12,115 nucleotides of DNA. Source: Synechococcales cyanobacterium PMM_0003 (GTDB taxonomy: Bacteria > Cyanobacteriota > Cyanobacteriia > Pseudanabaenales > Pseudanabaenaceae). The stretch is taken from positions 1 through 12,115 of the forward strand of contig CASBRC010000436.1 in NCBI GenBank assembly GCA_949128015.1, in the 5' to 3' direction. The notes beneath the pieces are model-generated. The model searched no databases, was not told the DNA's origin, and saw nothing but the letters and a program-made list of their open reading frames with translations. Position 1 is the stretch's first letter. Each line of letters opens with the position of its first letter. Shown in pieces: positions 1 through 6,467 of this stretch. The position numbers and the translations under genes are program-made.

Positions 1-249
1 ATCCGTCTCCAAAACTAAGCCATTTGCCCCCGCTCCATGTCCTGAGAAATGCACCACACGCGGCACTTCCTGTATCAAGATCGGCTGCAAGTCATCAATC
101 CGTACTGCACCTTTAGCCACGATCGCAAATTGATCGCGCAAATTTGACTTTTTAAGACATTCTTCGATTTCTCGAAACTCTGCCTCCACCCGCAAGCGAT
201 CGGTATTCGATGGATTTGCGGATAGTAGTAGTACTTTTTTCTTATCCAT
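1..249 (-). CDS. CHAT (caspase-like) domain protein, N-terminal part, cut by window edge
   Basis: I translated this by hand from the ATG whose complement lies at 247-249; the frame stays open for 83 codons to the window edge, so only the N-terminus is present. The protein begins MDKKKVLLLSANPSNTDRLR, a beta-strand plus ANP-type opening. It continues with an EFREIEE helix and reaches VVHFSGHGAGANG at residues 65-77. The HFSGHG motif is the strand and catalytic-histidine region (probably His71) of CHAT/caspase-fold peptidases; the catalytic Cys would lie beyond the edge. In cyanobacteria this opening is common in CHAT proteins fused to repeats, NTPases or effector-associated domains. The gene lies 54 nt downstream of the Trypco1-like gene on the same strand, with no hairpin between them, so they are probably co-transcribed. 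I see no strong Shine-Dalgarno. Family assignment is fairly firm; the full architecture and substrate cannot be seen. Confidence 0.8.
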   Translation of the reverse strand, partial: MDKKKVLLLSANPSNTDRLRVEAEFREIEECLKKSNLRDQFAIVAKGAVRIDDLQPILIQEVPRVVHFSGHGAGANGLVLETD

Positions 250-303
250 TGGGCAATTCGGGGGAAGTCTATCTCAAGGTTTTTAAAATGAAGGTATCTT
301 TTA

Positions 304-654
304 TTACTCTACCTTTTTGGGAAATACACATTTAACTGTAATTTTTAGATTAGAGCTTGCGCCGCCTGATGCAATAAATGGAACACCAGCTTTAGCATCA
401 AGGCTCACCCCAAATTCTAAGGTGACTTCGCTGACCTCGGCACTGCCCAAGTTGCGAAAGGCGTTGAGAGTGTTGACGGTGTAACCACGAACAAGGCTTT
501 GCATTGCCTGAAAGCTTTGGACTGCTTTTTCCTTAGCTGCGGCGGCGGCGTTAGGATCAAGGTTAAACACACGGGTTGTGGGGGTAATTCCTTCTTCAAC
601 TTGAAAATAAATAATACTGCCGTCTTCGAGTTGGGTGGGAACAAGTTGGGGCAT
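304..654 (-). CDS. Trypsin-co-occurring domain 1 (Trypco1 / CU044_2847)-like small protein
   Basis: A 116-residue soluble protein with no signal peptide or membrane segment. It opens with MPQLVPTQLEDGSIIYFQVEE, a short beta-hairpin. An alanine-rich helical middle follows (NAAAAAKEKAVQSFQAMQSL, about residues 35-54). It ends with two strands, VTLEFGVSLDAKAGVPFIASGGASSNLKITVKCVF. The pattern of hairpin, helix and then a 'EFGVSLDAKAGVPF..G......V' strand pair matches the Trypco1 family. That family is known mostly from comparative genomics, as a partner of trypsin-like or caspase-like peptidases in bacterial NTP-dependent conflict systems; I recall this and have not searched it. The following gene encodes a CHAT peptidase-type protein, which fits that association. 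ATG 654 is the first start, with AAGG about 13 nt upstream. Biochemical function is unknown. Confidence 0.75.
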   Translation of the reverse strand: MPQLVPTQLEDGSIIYFQVEEGITPTTRVFNLDPNAAAAAKEKAVQSFQAMQSLVRGYTVNTLNAFRNLGSAEVSEVTLEFGVSLDAKAGVPFIASGGASSNLKITVKCVFPKKVE

Positions 655-677
655 GGCTTAATACCTTAATATCTAAA

Positions 678-784
678 CTTACAACGCTTTGCTATGTCAT
701 AAAACCCAGAGAGATTTTTAAAAGTGCCGCGAAGCGGCACTTTTAAAAATCTCTCTGTACCTCTTAAAGCCTCAATAGGCTGTA
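678..784. repeat. Dispersed palindromic repeat, copy 1 (24-bp perfect hairpin, GAA loop)
   Basis: Arms 707-730 and 734-757 pair perfectly over 24 bp around a 3-nt GAA loop; the tip is the very stable mini-hairpin heptamer GCGAAGC (729-735). Conserved flanks shared with copy 2 are CATAAAACCC on the left (698-707) and CAATAGGCTGTA on the right (773-784). The element sits upstream of the Trypco1-like gene and downstream of the HU terminator, so it probably overlaps the promoter region of the Trypco1-CHAT pair. Four stem positions differ from copy 2, and all four are compensated. Confidence 0.85.
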
Positions 785-790
785 CCAATA

Positions 791-825
791 AAAAAAGAGG
801 AAGCGCTTAGCGCTTCCTCTTTTTT
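791..825 (-). terminator. Intrinsic terminator of the HU gene
   Basis: Perfect 16-bp stem (791-806 with 810-825) around a 3-nt loop. Its outer end is A6 on one side and T6 on the other, so it reads as stem plus U-run on either strand. It begins 6 nt after the HU stop codon and would isolate HU from the Trypco1-CHAT genes downstream. Confidence 0.9.
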
Positions 826-831
826 GAGAAA

Positions 832-1131
832 CTAGTCAGAAGGAGGGCTGACTTGTTCTTTAAAAGATTTACCAGCAGAGAAGGCAGGAACCTTAGTAGC
901 AGGGATTTCCATCTTTTCGCCAGTCTTAGGATTGCGTCCTTCACGGGCTTTGCGATCGCGAGCTTCAAAAGAGCCAAATCCAACTAAAGTTACTTTGTCT
1001 CCGCCAGCTACGGTATCGATGATGACTTCAAGAGTTGCAGAGAGGACTTCATCAGCAGTCTTTTTGTTGACTGACAAGCCCTTTTCGGCAGCTTTTTTAG
1101 AAATAGCATCAACTAGTTCACCTTTGTTCAT
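832..1131 (-). CDS. hup: Histone-like DNA-binding protein HU
   Basis: A 99-residue protein of normal HU length. It shows MNKGELVDAISKKA, the helical dimer core TADEVLSATLEVI, the GFGSFEARDRKAREGRNP arm (residues 51-68) with the RNP tip whose proline intercalates DNA, then AFSAGKSFKEQV. HU bends and compacts DNA as a dimer and is an essential nucleoid protein in most cyanobacteria. I chose the ATG at 1131 over an upstream in-frame TTG at 1179: the protein then starts at the canonical MNK, and an AAGGGG Shine-Dalgarno (1137-1142) lies 5 nt ahead. The longer reading would place codons over a TTGACA promoter box and a hexamer repeat. The short C-terminal tail SPPSD is specific to this lineage. 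Monocistronic, followed by a strong terminator. Confidence 0.97.
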   Translation of the reverse strand: MNKGELVDAISKKAAEKGLSVNKKTADEVLSATLEVIIDTVAGGDKVTLVGFGSFEARDRKAREGRNPKTGEKMEIPATKVPAFSAGKSFKEQVSPPSD

Positions 1132-1144
1132 AGGTTTCCCCTTA

Positions 1145-1179
1145 TATATAGATGAGTATGAGTATGAGTTTAGTGTCAA
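1145..1179 (-). promoter_or_regulatory. Candidate HU promoter with a hexamer-repeat spacer
   Basis: On the minus strand a perfect TTGACA (1179-1174) is followed by three tandem ACTCAT hexamers (1169-1152) and then TATATATAA (from 1150). The distance from TTGACA to TATATA is 23 nt, too long for a standard sigma-70 promoter; without one hexamer it would be exactly 17. TATATA is also so close to the Shine-Dalgarno that a start site from it would leave almost no leader. The working -10 may therefore be a poor TACTCA inside the repeats. The -35 box is clear; the rest is uncertain. Confidence 0.4.
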
Positions 1180-1605
1180 AGAAATATTTGTGCGATCGCT
1201 TTTTTTGAAAGCCGCACTGACTATGACTTCTGTTTGCTTATTCTAATAGCAACTTGCCACTTGTGTATATACACAACGGTTAATTTATATGGATTTGAGC
1301 AGTTTTTTTTAAATACTTATTGTGGCAATTCTTTATTAAATCGCTGAAATGCTTTCCTAGCAAGGTTTCTAGGTTTTTGTCCCTACGTCAAATTAGTGGA
1401 ATGCATACAGGGCAAGCACTTCACAAAAGTTCAAGTTTTCTAGTAAATTTTCGATTTTTGCAAGTATGCGCCACCTTTTTGACCAGCTTTCTGACTAGTT
1501 TTGTTGGCGATGATTCAAAATTCTGGTTTTCGATCGAGATAGTATTGTTAGTAGTTCTTAGTATTTTTGCAATCAAACTTTGCAATTCTTAACAAAATCT
1601 AAAAT
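1180..1605. other. Divergent non-coding region between HU and the EamA permease
   Basis: AT-rich spacer of about 430 nt. It holds a HIP1 site (1192-1199) and a perfect 16-bp palindrome at 1261-1276. A 90-codon plus-strand frame (1320-1592) begins with TTG, has no ribosome site and resembles no family I know, so I do not call it. No recognisable RNA gene was seen. The EamA promoter presumably lies in the right part. Confidence 0.6.
1261..1276. promoter_or_regulatory. Perfect 16-bp palindrome TTGTGTATATACACAA, possible operator
   Basis: The sequence is its own reverse complement over 16 bp. TGTG and CACA half-sites are 6 nt apart, two fewer than in the CRP consensus TGTGA-N6-TCACA, and it is not the GTA-N8-TAC site of NtcA. 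It lies about 130 nt upstream of the HU start and 330 nt upstream of the permease. Role inferred only from symmetry. Confidence 0.35.
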
Positions 1606-2691
1606 ATGCAGTCATCTACATCAGCTAATAACTCTGGGCTAACTCGTCAATCTCCTTTGATCATTGCGCCATTTTTCCTTTGGGGGACAGCGATGGTGGT
1701 GATGAAAGCTTTATTGCCCCAGACAAGCCCGATGTTTATGGCGGCAGTCCGATTGATTCCCGCAGGGCTATTGTTAGTTTTAGGTGCGGCTTATTTTGGA
1801 AGAGAACAGCCAAAGGGTTGGCAAGCATGGCTATGGATTAGTTTGTTTGCCTTAATCGATGGCACGATGTTTCAGGGTTTTTTGGCTCAGGGCTTAGTAC
1901 GGACTAATGCAGGGCTAGGCTCCTTGCTAATTGATTCTCAACCTCTGGCTGTTGCAGTGCTTGCGGCGGTTTTATACAAAGAAAGAATTGGCGTTGGCGC
2001 AACTCTTGGCTTATTAGTGGGAGTTATAGGAATCGGGCTAATTGGTTTGCCATCGGAACTGATGACAGCTTTGCTAGCAGGTGATTTTATGACAGTTTTA
2101 GAAGCGGGAGTGTTTACCCTTGGTGAATGGTTTATGTTCGGCGCATCATTGTCGATGGCGATCGGCACAATTTTGATTCGTCCTGTGGTGCGCTATGCCG
2201 ATCCAGTGATGGCGACGGGTTGGCACATGATTATTGGTGGATTGCCTTTATTGCTTATTTCCAATCAGATTGAGCAGAATCAATGGCAAGATTTGAGTGC
2301 TTGGGGTTGGCTAGGGATGGCTTATATGGCGATTATGGGCAGTGCGATCGCATATGGATTATTTTTCTTTTTTGCATCGTCAGGTAGTTTGACGACATTA
2401 AGCGCCTTGACCTTTTCGACACCAGTATTTGCGTTGATGTTTAGTAGTTTGTTTTTGGGTGAAAAGCTGACGATCGCGCAATGGATTGGCGTTATTTTGA
2501 CATTGAGCAGCATTTATCTTGTCAGTATGCGCGGCGCAGGACAAGATAGTAATGAGGAACACAATCAAGTTGTTGAAACTTCTGAAGCTAAAACTGAAAT
2601 TAACGTTCTGGCTGCGGCTGAACAAGTTGTGGTCAACTCGGCTTTACCAAATTTGCAACAACCTGTAAATGAATCGCGCATTCGCGATTGA
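1606..2691 (+). CDS. EamA/DMT-superfamily permease (drug/metabolite exporter type)
   Basis: A 361-residue inner-membrane protein with about ten hydrophobic helices in two EamA halves, roughly residues 17-150 and 175-310. Recognisable pieces are IIAPFFLWGTAMVVMKALL (first helix with FxWGT), AAVRLIPAGLLLV, TNAGLGSLLIDSQPLAVAVLAAVLYKERI in repeat 1, and ALTFSTPVFALMFSSLFLGEKLTIAQWIGVILTLSSIYLV in repeat 2. The xEK/xER sequence after helix 4 or 9 is a DMT hallmark. A hydrophilic tail of about 50 residues (from about 313) is unusual and probably cytoplasmic. DMT proteins export amino acids, nucleotide precursors or other small metabolites; the substrate cannot be told from sequence. The start has no clear Shine-Dalgarno. 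The stop lies 10 nt before the chosen glycosyltransferase start, so the two are probably one transcript. Confidence 0.9.
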   Translation: MQSSTSANNSGLTRQSPLIIAPFFLWGTAMVVMKALLPQTSPMFMAAVRLIPAGLLLVLGAAYFGREQPKGWQAWLWISLFALIDGTMFQGFLAQGLVRTNAGLGSLLIDSQPLAVAVLAAVLYKERIGVGATLGLLVGVIGIGLIGLPSELMTALLAGDFMTVLEAGVFTLGEWFMFGASLSMAIGTILIRPVVRYADPVMATGWHMIIGGLPLLLISNQIEQNQWQDLSAWGWLGMAYMAIMGSAIAYGLFFFFASSGSLTTLSALTFSTPVFALMFSSLFLGEKLTIAQWIGVILTLSSIYLVSMRGAGQDSNEEHNQVVETSEAKTEINVLAAAEQVVVNSALPNLQQPVNESRIRD

Positions 2692-2701
2692 AACATGCTC
2701 T

Positions 2702-3775
2702 ATGCCTACTTTATATATCGCAATTACTAATCACGGTTTTGGTCATGCGACGCGCACAGCGTCTGTCCTTGCCGAACTACAAAAGCGATCGCCTGATATC
2801 AAATTAATTATTGCGACGACGGCTCCGCGTTGGTTATTGGAAGAATATATCGAAGGTGACTTTGTATATCATCAGCGTGTATTTGATGTAGGTGTGATTC
2901 AAGTTGATAGTTTGCAGGTCGATCGCGAAGCTACTTTTGCGGCATGGCAACAGATTCGCGAGCATCAAGCCGATTTGATCGCGGCGGAAGTCAAGTTTTT
3001 ACAAAAGCAGCAAGTTGATTTGATATTCGGTGATATTCCGCCAATGGTTGCCGAGATTGCCAAAGCTGCAAATATTCCCTGCTGGATGGCGGGAAACTTT
3101 GGTTGGGATTTTATTTATCGTGATTGGGGCGGCAAGTATATTGAGCTAGCTGATTGGATATCAGAAACCTATAGTCGTTGCGATCGCCTATTTCGCTTAC
3201 CATTTGCCGAGGCGATGTCCAGCTTCCCAAATATTCAAGATGTGGGTTTAACTGGCGCGAAACCGAAGCATTCACCCGAATATCTACGCGAAAAGTTTAA
3301 TTTAGATAGCGATCGCCCTACGGCGCTGTTAACTTTTGGGGGACTGAGCTTGCAGTCAATTCCCTATCAAAATCTCGCTAATTTTTCTGACTGGCAGTTT
3401 GTCACCTTTGATCGTGATGCGCCAGATTTACCAAATCTTACGAAAGCAAATTGCGATCGCCTCCGCCCTGTCGATCTGATGGTAATTTGCGATCGCATTA
3501 TCACCAAACCTGGCTATGGCACATTAGCTGAAGCTTTGCGCGTGGGTACTCCTGTCGTTTGCCTCACCCGTGCAGGTTTCTTAGAAGCCGAAACCCTAAT
3601 CGATGGCGTGAAAAATTATGCCGAGCATCTAATTATTTCGCCTCAAGACTTTTATGAAGGTGACTGGTCATTTTTAAATGATGCATTCCAACATCCAGAT
3701 TTGGCAAATGGTAAACAGCTAGATATGCATGGTGAAGCAACGATTAATCAAGCAATTTTAGATTATTTTTCTTAG
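2702..3775 (+). CDS. GT-B fold glycosyltransferase-like protein
   Basis: A 357-residue protein from ATG 2702 (MPTLYIAITNHGFGHATRTA). An in-frame ATG at 2669 would add 11 residues and overlap the permease; I prefer 2702 because strand beta-1 then starts at once, as usual. The N-terminal Rossmann domain has GHG-FGHATR, the nucleotide-sugar acceptor loop seen in MurG-like and UDP-GlcNAc transferase-like folds. The C-terminal domain has LLTFGGLSLQ (residues 209-218) and ITKPGYGTLAEALRVGTPVV (267-286), the donor-binding GxGT..E signature. A similar unit forms the N-terminal half of plant L-arabinokinases. The gene carries many HIP1 sites. It is co-oriented with the upstream permease and ends 18 nt before a hairpin. 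Sugar donor and acceptor are unknown; it could also be a non-catalytic member. Confidence 0.8.
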   Translation: MPTLYIAITNHGFGHATRTASVLAELQKRSPDIKLIIATTAPRWLLEEYIEGDFVYHQRVFDVGVIQVDSLQVDREATFAAWQQIREHQADLIAAEVKFLQKQQVDLIFGDIPPMVAEIAKAANIPCWMAGNFGWDFIYRDWGGKYIELADWISETYSRCDRLFRLPFAEAMSSFPNIQDVGLTGAKPKHSPEYLREKFNLDSDRPTALLTFGGLSLQSIPYQNLANFSDWQFVTFDRDAPDLPNLTKANCDRLRPVDLMVICDRIITKPGYGTLAEALRVGTPVVCLTRAGFLEAETLIDGVKNYAEHLIISPQDFYEGDWSFLNDAFQHPDLANGKQLDMHGEATINQAILDYFS

Positions 3776-3793
3776 CGCTTACGTCAAGAGAGC

Positions 3794-3826
3794 GTGAGAG
3801 TGCGCCCCGAAGGGGCGCACTCTCAC
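3794..3826 (+). terminator. 15-bp hairpin with GAA loop after the glycosyltransferase gene
   Basis: Arms 3794-3808 and 3812-3826 pair perfectly (GTGAGAGTGCGCCCC on the left), loop GAA. GC-rich and located just after the stop codon, but no T-run follows, so termination would depend on the stem alone or on another factor. The same 3-nt-loop design recurs across the window. Confidence 0.65.
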
Positions 3827-3859
3827 AAATCATTTCTGATTAAGTTTACGCAACAAATT

Positions 3860-3889
3860 TTGACTTGACTGTTTTGATACACTAGGAAT
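3860..3889 (+). promoter_or_regulatory. Possible promoter of the J-domain/pentapeptide gene
   Basis: Two overlapping TTGACT boxes (3860-3865 and 3865-3870) are followed by TACACT (3878) and TAGGAA (3883). Only TAGGAA is 17 nt from the first box, and it is a weak -10. It lies about 50 nt before the start codon, in the only spacer ahead of the gene. Confidence 0.3.
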
Positions 3890-3939
3890 CGATTGTCAGC
3901 CTAAACTAAAGAATCTCTGTCGCTGCGGAATCGGCAAAT

Positions 3940-4848
3940 ATGGAAATCTATCAATGCTACAAACTTCTAGGCTTGAAATCTAACGCGACCTTAGAAGAGG
4001 TCAATAAAGCTTATAAAGCGCTGGCTTTGCAGTGGCATCCCGATCGCATTCCCAGAGAGAATGTGCAGCAACAACTGCAAGCTCAAGAGAAACTTAAAGA
4101 GATTAACCACGCTAGAGATAGCTTACGCAAGGCGGTTGAGCAAAAAGCTGCAAATTTGCAAGCTAAACATTCTCAACACAGTTCCCATCAAGCTTCAAAC
4201 CAAAGTAATCGACAATATCACCAACACCAAACTAAATATCAAAGCAAGTACCAAAGCGCCCAAAGCACATATCAAGCCCAACAACAAGCCTCAGAACGCT
4301 CTTCAGAAAGTTATCGTCAGACTCAATCACAATATCAATCTCAGCCGTATCAATCTAAGCCGTATCAATCCTATCAGTCCTATCAATCTGCTCAGTCCCG
4401 TCAAGAAACTAGTAAAGCAACCAATCATCAGCCAGAGCCGCCGATATCCCAACCATCAACTCAAGCTTCACCAAAAGCCCCCAAGCCTGATCTAACTGGA
4501 GCTGATTTCAGAGGTGCAAATCTACGAGAAAAATATTTGGAAGGTCGCAATCTTAGCTATGCCAATCTTAGTAATGCTGACTTAACCGACGCTTTCTTGC
4601 ACCGTGTCAATTTTCAGGGCGCTAACCTCCAAGGTGCAAATTTATTTCGGGCTAACTTATTTCAAGCTAACTTGCAAAACGCCGATCTGCGTGGCGCTAA
4701 TTTAATTGGTGCTGATTTTAGTGGCGCAGACTTGAGTGGTGCTGATTTGACTGGCGCAAAAGTTGGTTTTGGCGAAAAAATTATGGTCAAACTAACGAGC
4801 GTCAATTTTAAAGGGGCAACGATGCCTAACGGAGCGGTCTACTCTTGA
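3940..4848 (+). CDS. J-domain, Gln/Ser/Tyr-rich linker, pentapeptide-repeat fusion protein
   Basis: 302 residues in three blocks. Residues 1-72 are a J-domain: YQCYKLLGLKSNATLEEVNKAY, then QWHPDR with the HPD tripeptide at 33-35 that stimulates Hsp70 ATPase, then the helix ending KLKEINHARDSLRKAV. Residues 74-180 are low complexity, nearly all Q, S, Y, H, N, K and P, with at least six YQS units, so disordered and prion-like in composition. Residues 184-292 are about 20 A(D/N)LxxA pentapeptides (ANLQGANLFRANLFQANL, GADFSGADLSGADLTGA), which form a right-handed quadrilateral beta-helix. The protein is soluble with no signal peptide. It likely recruits DnaK to a client or surface recognised by the beta-helix; J/pentapeptide pairings are known in cyanobacteria, but their clients are not. 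It sits alone between hairpins. Confidence 0.93.
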   Translation: MEIYQCYKLLGLKSNATLEEVNKAYKALALQWHPDRIPRENVQQQLQAQEKLKEINHARDSLRKAVEQKAANLQAKHSQHSSHQASNQSNRQYHQHQTKYQSKYQSAQSTYQAQQQASERSSESYRQTQSQYQSQPYQSKPYQSYQSYQSAQSRQETSKATNHQPEPPISQPSTQASPKAPKPDLTGADFRGANLREKYLEGRNLSYANLSNADLTDAFLHRVNFQGANLQGANLFRANLFQANLQNADLRGANLIGADFSGADLSGADLTGAKVGFGEKIMVKLTSVNFKGATMPNGAVYS

Positions 4849-4864
4849 GTTTGCCTTTAACACA

Positions 4865-4915
4865 ACCTAAAAAGAATAAAAGCCTCGCAAAGCGAGGCTT
4901 TTATTCTTTTTAGGT
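4865..4915 (+). terminator. 24-bp perfect hairpin terminator after the J-domain gene
   Basis: Arms 4865-4888 and 4892-4915 pair perfectly around an AAA loop. The core is GC-rich (GCCTCGC) and the 3' arm carries T-rich stretches (CTTTTATTCTTTTT), so it should act as an intrinsic terminator. It starts 17 nt after the stop codon. Confidence 0.8.
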
Positions 4916-5526
4916 AAAAAATATTGCAAAAAAACAAAAATAGCGGGTATCGCCAAGTTTTAGTTAGCAATCCACGCTATAGAGGAATTATCCGAGACAT
5001 CCCACTACACTAGCGATAAAAAATTGAGCATACATCAGCAAAATCGCTTGACTTAAAATTTATAGCCAAGAGAGCCACATTACAAAACTTAAGATTTACT
5101 TAATAATTTGGCTATTGTCTAGGATTGAGCTTGCTGATCTGAACTTAGATAACAACATGTAAGTGACTCAAAGGACTAATGTGTATAGCTTGTAATTTGC
5201 GATCGCAAATTCCCCAATAATCGAGCAAGCATCGTCCAGAGAGAAATAAGCAACAAAGCTTAACTGAATTTTTTTGTCAAATTAGATACTAATAGTTTTA
5301 TCTCTCTCCCAAGGATGATTTATGATCCCCGCTAATATCGTAGGTTAAAAGCTGCTTGTCATATTTAATCACTTTTAATCTGAAAACTCCTGATCTTCGT
5401 ATATTTTATTTTTATCTATTTTTATGACCAATTTACTTTTTTGAATCAACTAAATAAGCAAATTTCATAACACTTATTTCCCAACTATTTTCTAGAAACA
5501 TCTTTGTTGCTTAACCGTTAAAATAT
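4916..5526. other. 611-nt AT-rich intergenic region before rlpA
   Basis: No coding frame of note on either strand and no recognisable structured RNA. It contains an 18-bp palindrome, AATTTGCGATCGCAAATT (5194-5211), centred on a HIP1 site. Very T-rich runs (5400-5445) could hold the rlpA promoter. The length is large for this compact window, so a long 5' leader or an unannotated small RNA is possible. Confidence 0.5.
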
Positions 5527-6357
5527 ATGTCTTCATCATCTGCTTTATGGGCGATTCCCTTGGTTTCGCTTATATCTGGCACGTCTTCACCAACTATTGT
5601 AACTGAAACTTTTAATCAGACAATTAGTTATAGTTCTCTGGTAGCTCATCAAGATCAAGTTTTGATAAATAAGAGTTTAGTAGTATCTAATCAACCGAGA
5701 TATGTCATTGAATTTCACGCGAAACCTGCAAACGAATGGATGATTATGGTCAATAATCATCCAGCATTTTTGGTTAAAGATTTACCTAATGCGGTGATTA
5801 CGGCAACTAAACTTGCCATGACAATGAATGCACCAGACTTTGATGCCAATCAGATAGAGCCAGTAGCGATCAATGGCGAATATATTGGTAGATATAAGGA
5901 CGTAGTCTTGTTTAAAATCCCCAAATCAGAGGTTATTAATCCCGCGCTAAAATTGACTCAATGGATTAATAACTTGCGGGTTAATACAGGGGTAGAGCCG
6001 TTAACCTTAGTAGAAGCCCAAAAGCAAATGTATCAATTAACCACTACTGATGAACAAATTGATGGCATTGCCTCTTGGTATGGTCCCTATTTTCAAGGTA
6101 GACAGACGGCATCAGGAGAGCAATTTGAACAGCAAGATTTCACGGCTGCTCATCCTAGTTTGCCCTTTGACACTTATCTCAACGTTACCAATCAACAAAA
6201 TGGGAAGTCAGTAATAGTAAGAATTAACGATCGCGGTCCCTATTTTGGCGATCGCAATCTTGATTTGTCCCATGCTGCTGCGATCGCCCTCAATAGTGAT
6301 GAAGTTGGTGTTGTGCCAATCACAGCGACTATCCTAGTATCATCCCAAAACTATTAG
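5527..6357 (+). CDS. rlpA: RlpA-like double-psi beta-barrel protein (septal-ring lytic transglycosylase family)
   Basis: 276 residues. The C-terminal part (about 179-273) is a complete RlpA barrel: DGIASWYGPYFQGRQTASGE, FTAAHPSLPFDTYLNVTN, VIVRINDRGPYFGDRNLDLS. His209 and Asp235 are at the conserved, probably catalytic, positions. RlpA proteins cleave peptidoglycan glycan strands lacking stem peptides and act in the periplasm. Residues 30-170 are an unrecognised region, also seen ahead of the barrel in cyanobacterial homologues. The N-terminus (MSSSSALWAIPLVSLISG) is hydrophobic but carries no Lys or Arg, so it is a poor signal peptide. An in-frame stop at 5512-5514 rules out an upstream extension. 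There is no SPOR domain. It converges on the VWA gene across a long hairpin. Confidence 0.88.
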   Translation: MSSSSALWAIPLVSLISGTSSPTIVTETFNQTISYSSLVAHQDQVLINKSLVVSNQPRYVIEFHAKPANEWMIMVNNHPAFLVKDLPNAVITATKLAMTMNAPDFDANQIEPVAINGEYIGRYKDVVLFKIPKSEVINPALKLTQWINNLRVNTGVEPLTLVEAQKQMYQLTTTDEQIDGIASWYGPYFQGRQTASGEQFEQQDFTAAHPSLPFDTYLNVTNQQNGKSVIVRINDRGPYFGDRNLDLSHAAAIALNSDEVGVVPITATILVSSQNY

Positions 6358-6388
6358 AAAAATAGAGCAGCACAGCGATGCCTCTATT

Positions 6389-6445
6389 AAAGCCCAAAGA
6401 GTCGGTGACGCACGCTGCGCGTGCGTCACCGACTCTTTGGGCTTT
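6389..6445. terminator. 27-bp perfect hairpin between convergent genes (bidirectional terminator)
   Basis: Arms 6389-6415 and 6419-6445 are exact complements with a 3-nt loop (TGC). It is placed between the 3' ends of rlpA and the minus-strand VWA gene. The outermost bases are AAA on one side and TTT on the other, giving a short U-run in either direction. Longest stem in the window. Confidence 0.75.
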
Positions 6446-6467
6446 GGGGTTTATTATGGCTGCCTAC

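Noticed and set aside
1132..1179. 16-residue N-terminal extension of HU from a TTG start
   Set aside because: It would translate the TTGACA box and hexamer repeats; the canonical MNK start with AAGGGG just ahead fits HU length and family.
1261..1276. Palindrome as an NtcA or CRP site
   Set aside because: Spacing does not fit GTA-N8-TAC or TGTGA-N6-TCACA; kept only as an unassigned palindrome.
1320..1592. 90-codon plus-strand frame between HU and the permease
   Set aside because: TTG start, no ribosome site, AT-rich composition like the surrounding spacer, one hydrophobic stretch but no family resemblance.
2669..2701. Earlier in-frame ATG for the glycosyltransferase
   Set aside because: Adds a non-homologous MNRAFAIETCS leader and overlaps the permease by 23 nt; ATG 2702 starts directly at strand beta-1. 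Not fully excluded.
4061..4495. 144-codon plus-strand frame inside the J-domain gene
   Set aside because: Out-of-frame shadow of the low-complexity linker; Asn/Lys/Ile-rich by-product of the Q/S codons.
5194..5211. 18-bp palindrome AATTTGCGATCGCAAATT as an operator
   Set aside because: Centred on a HIP1 octamer, which is abundant throughout the window; symmetry of the flanks may be chance.
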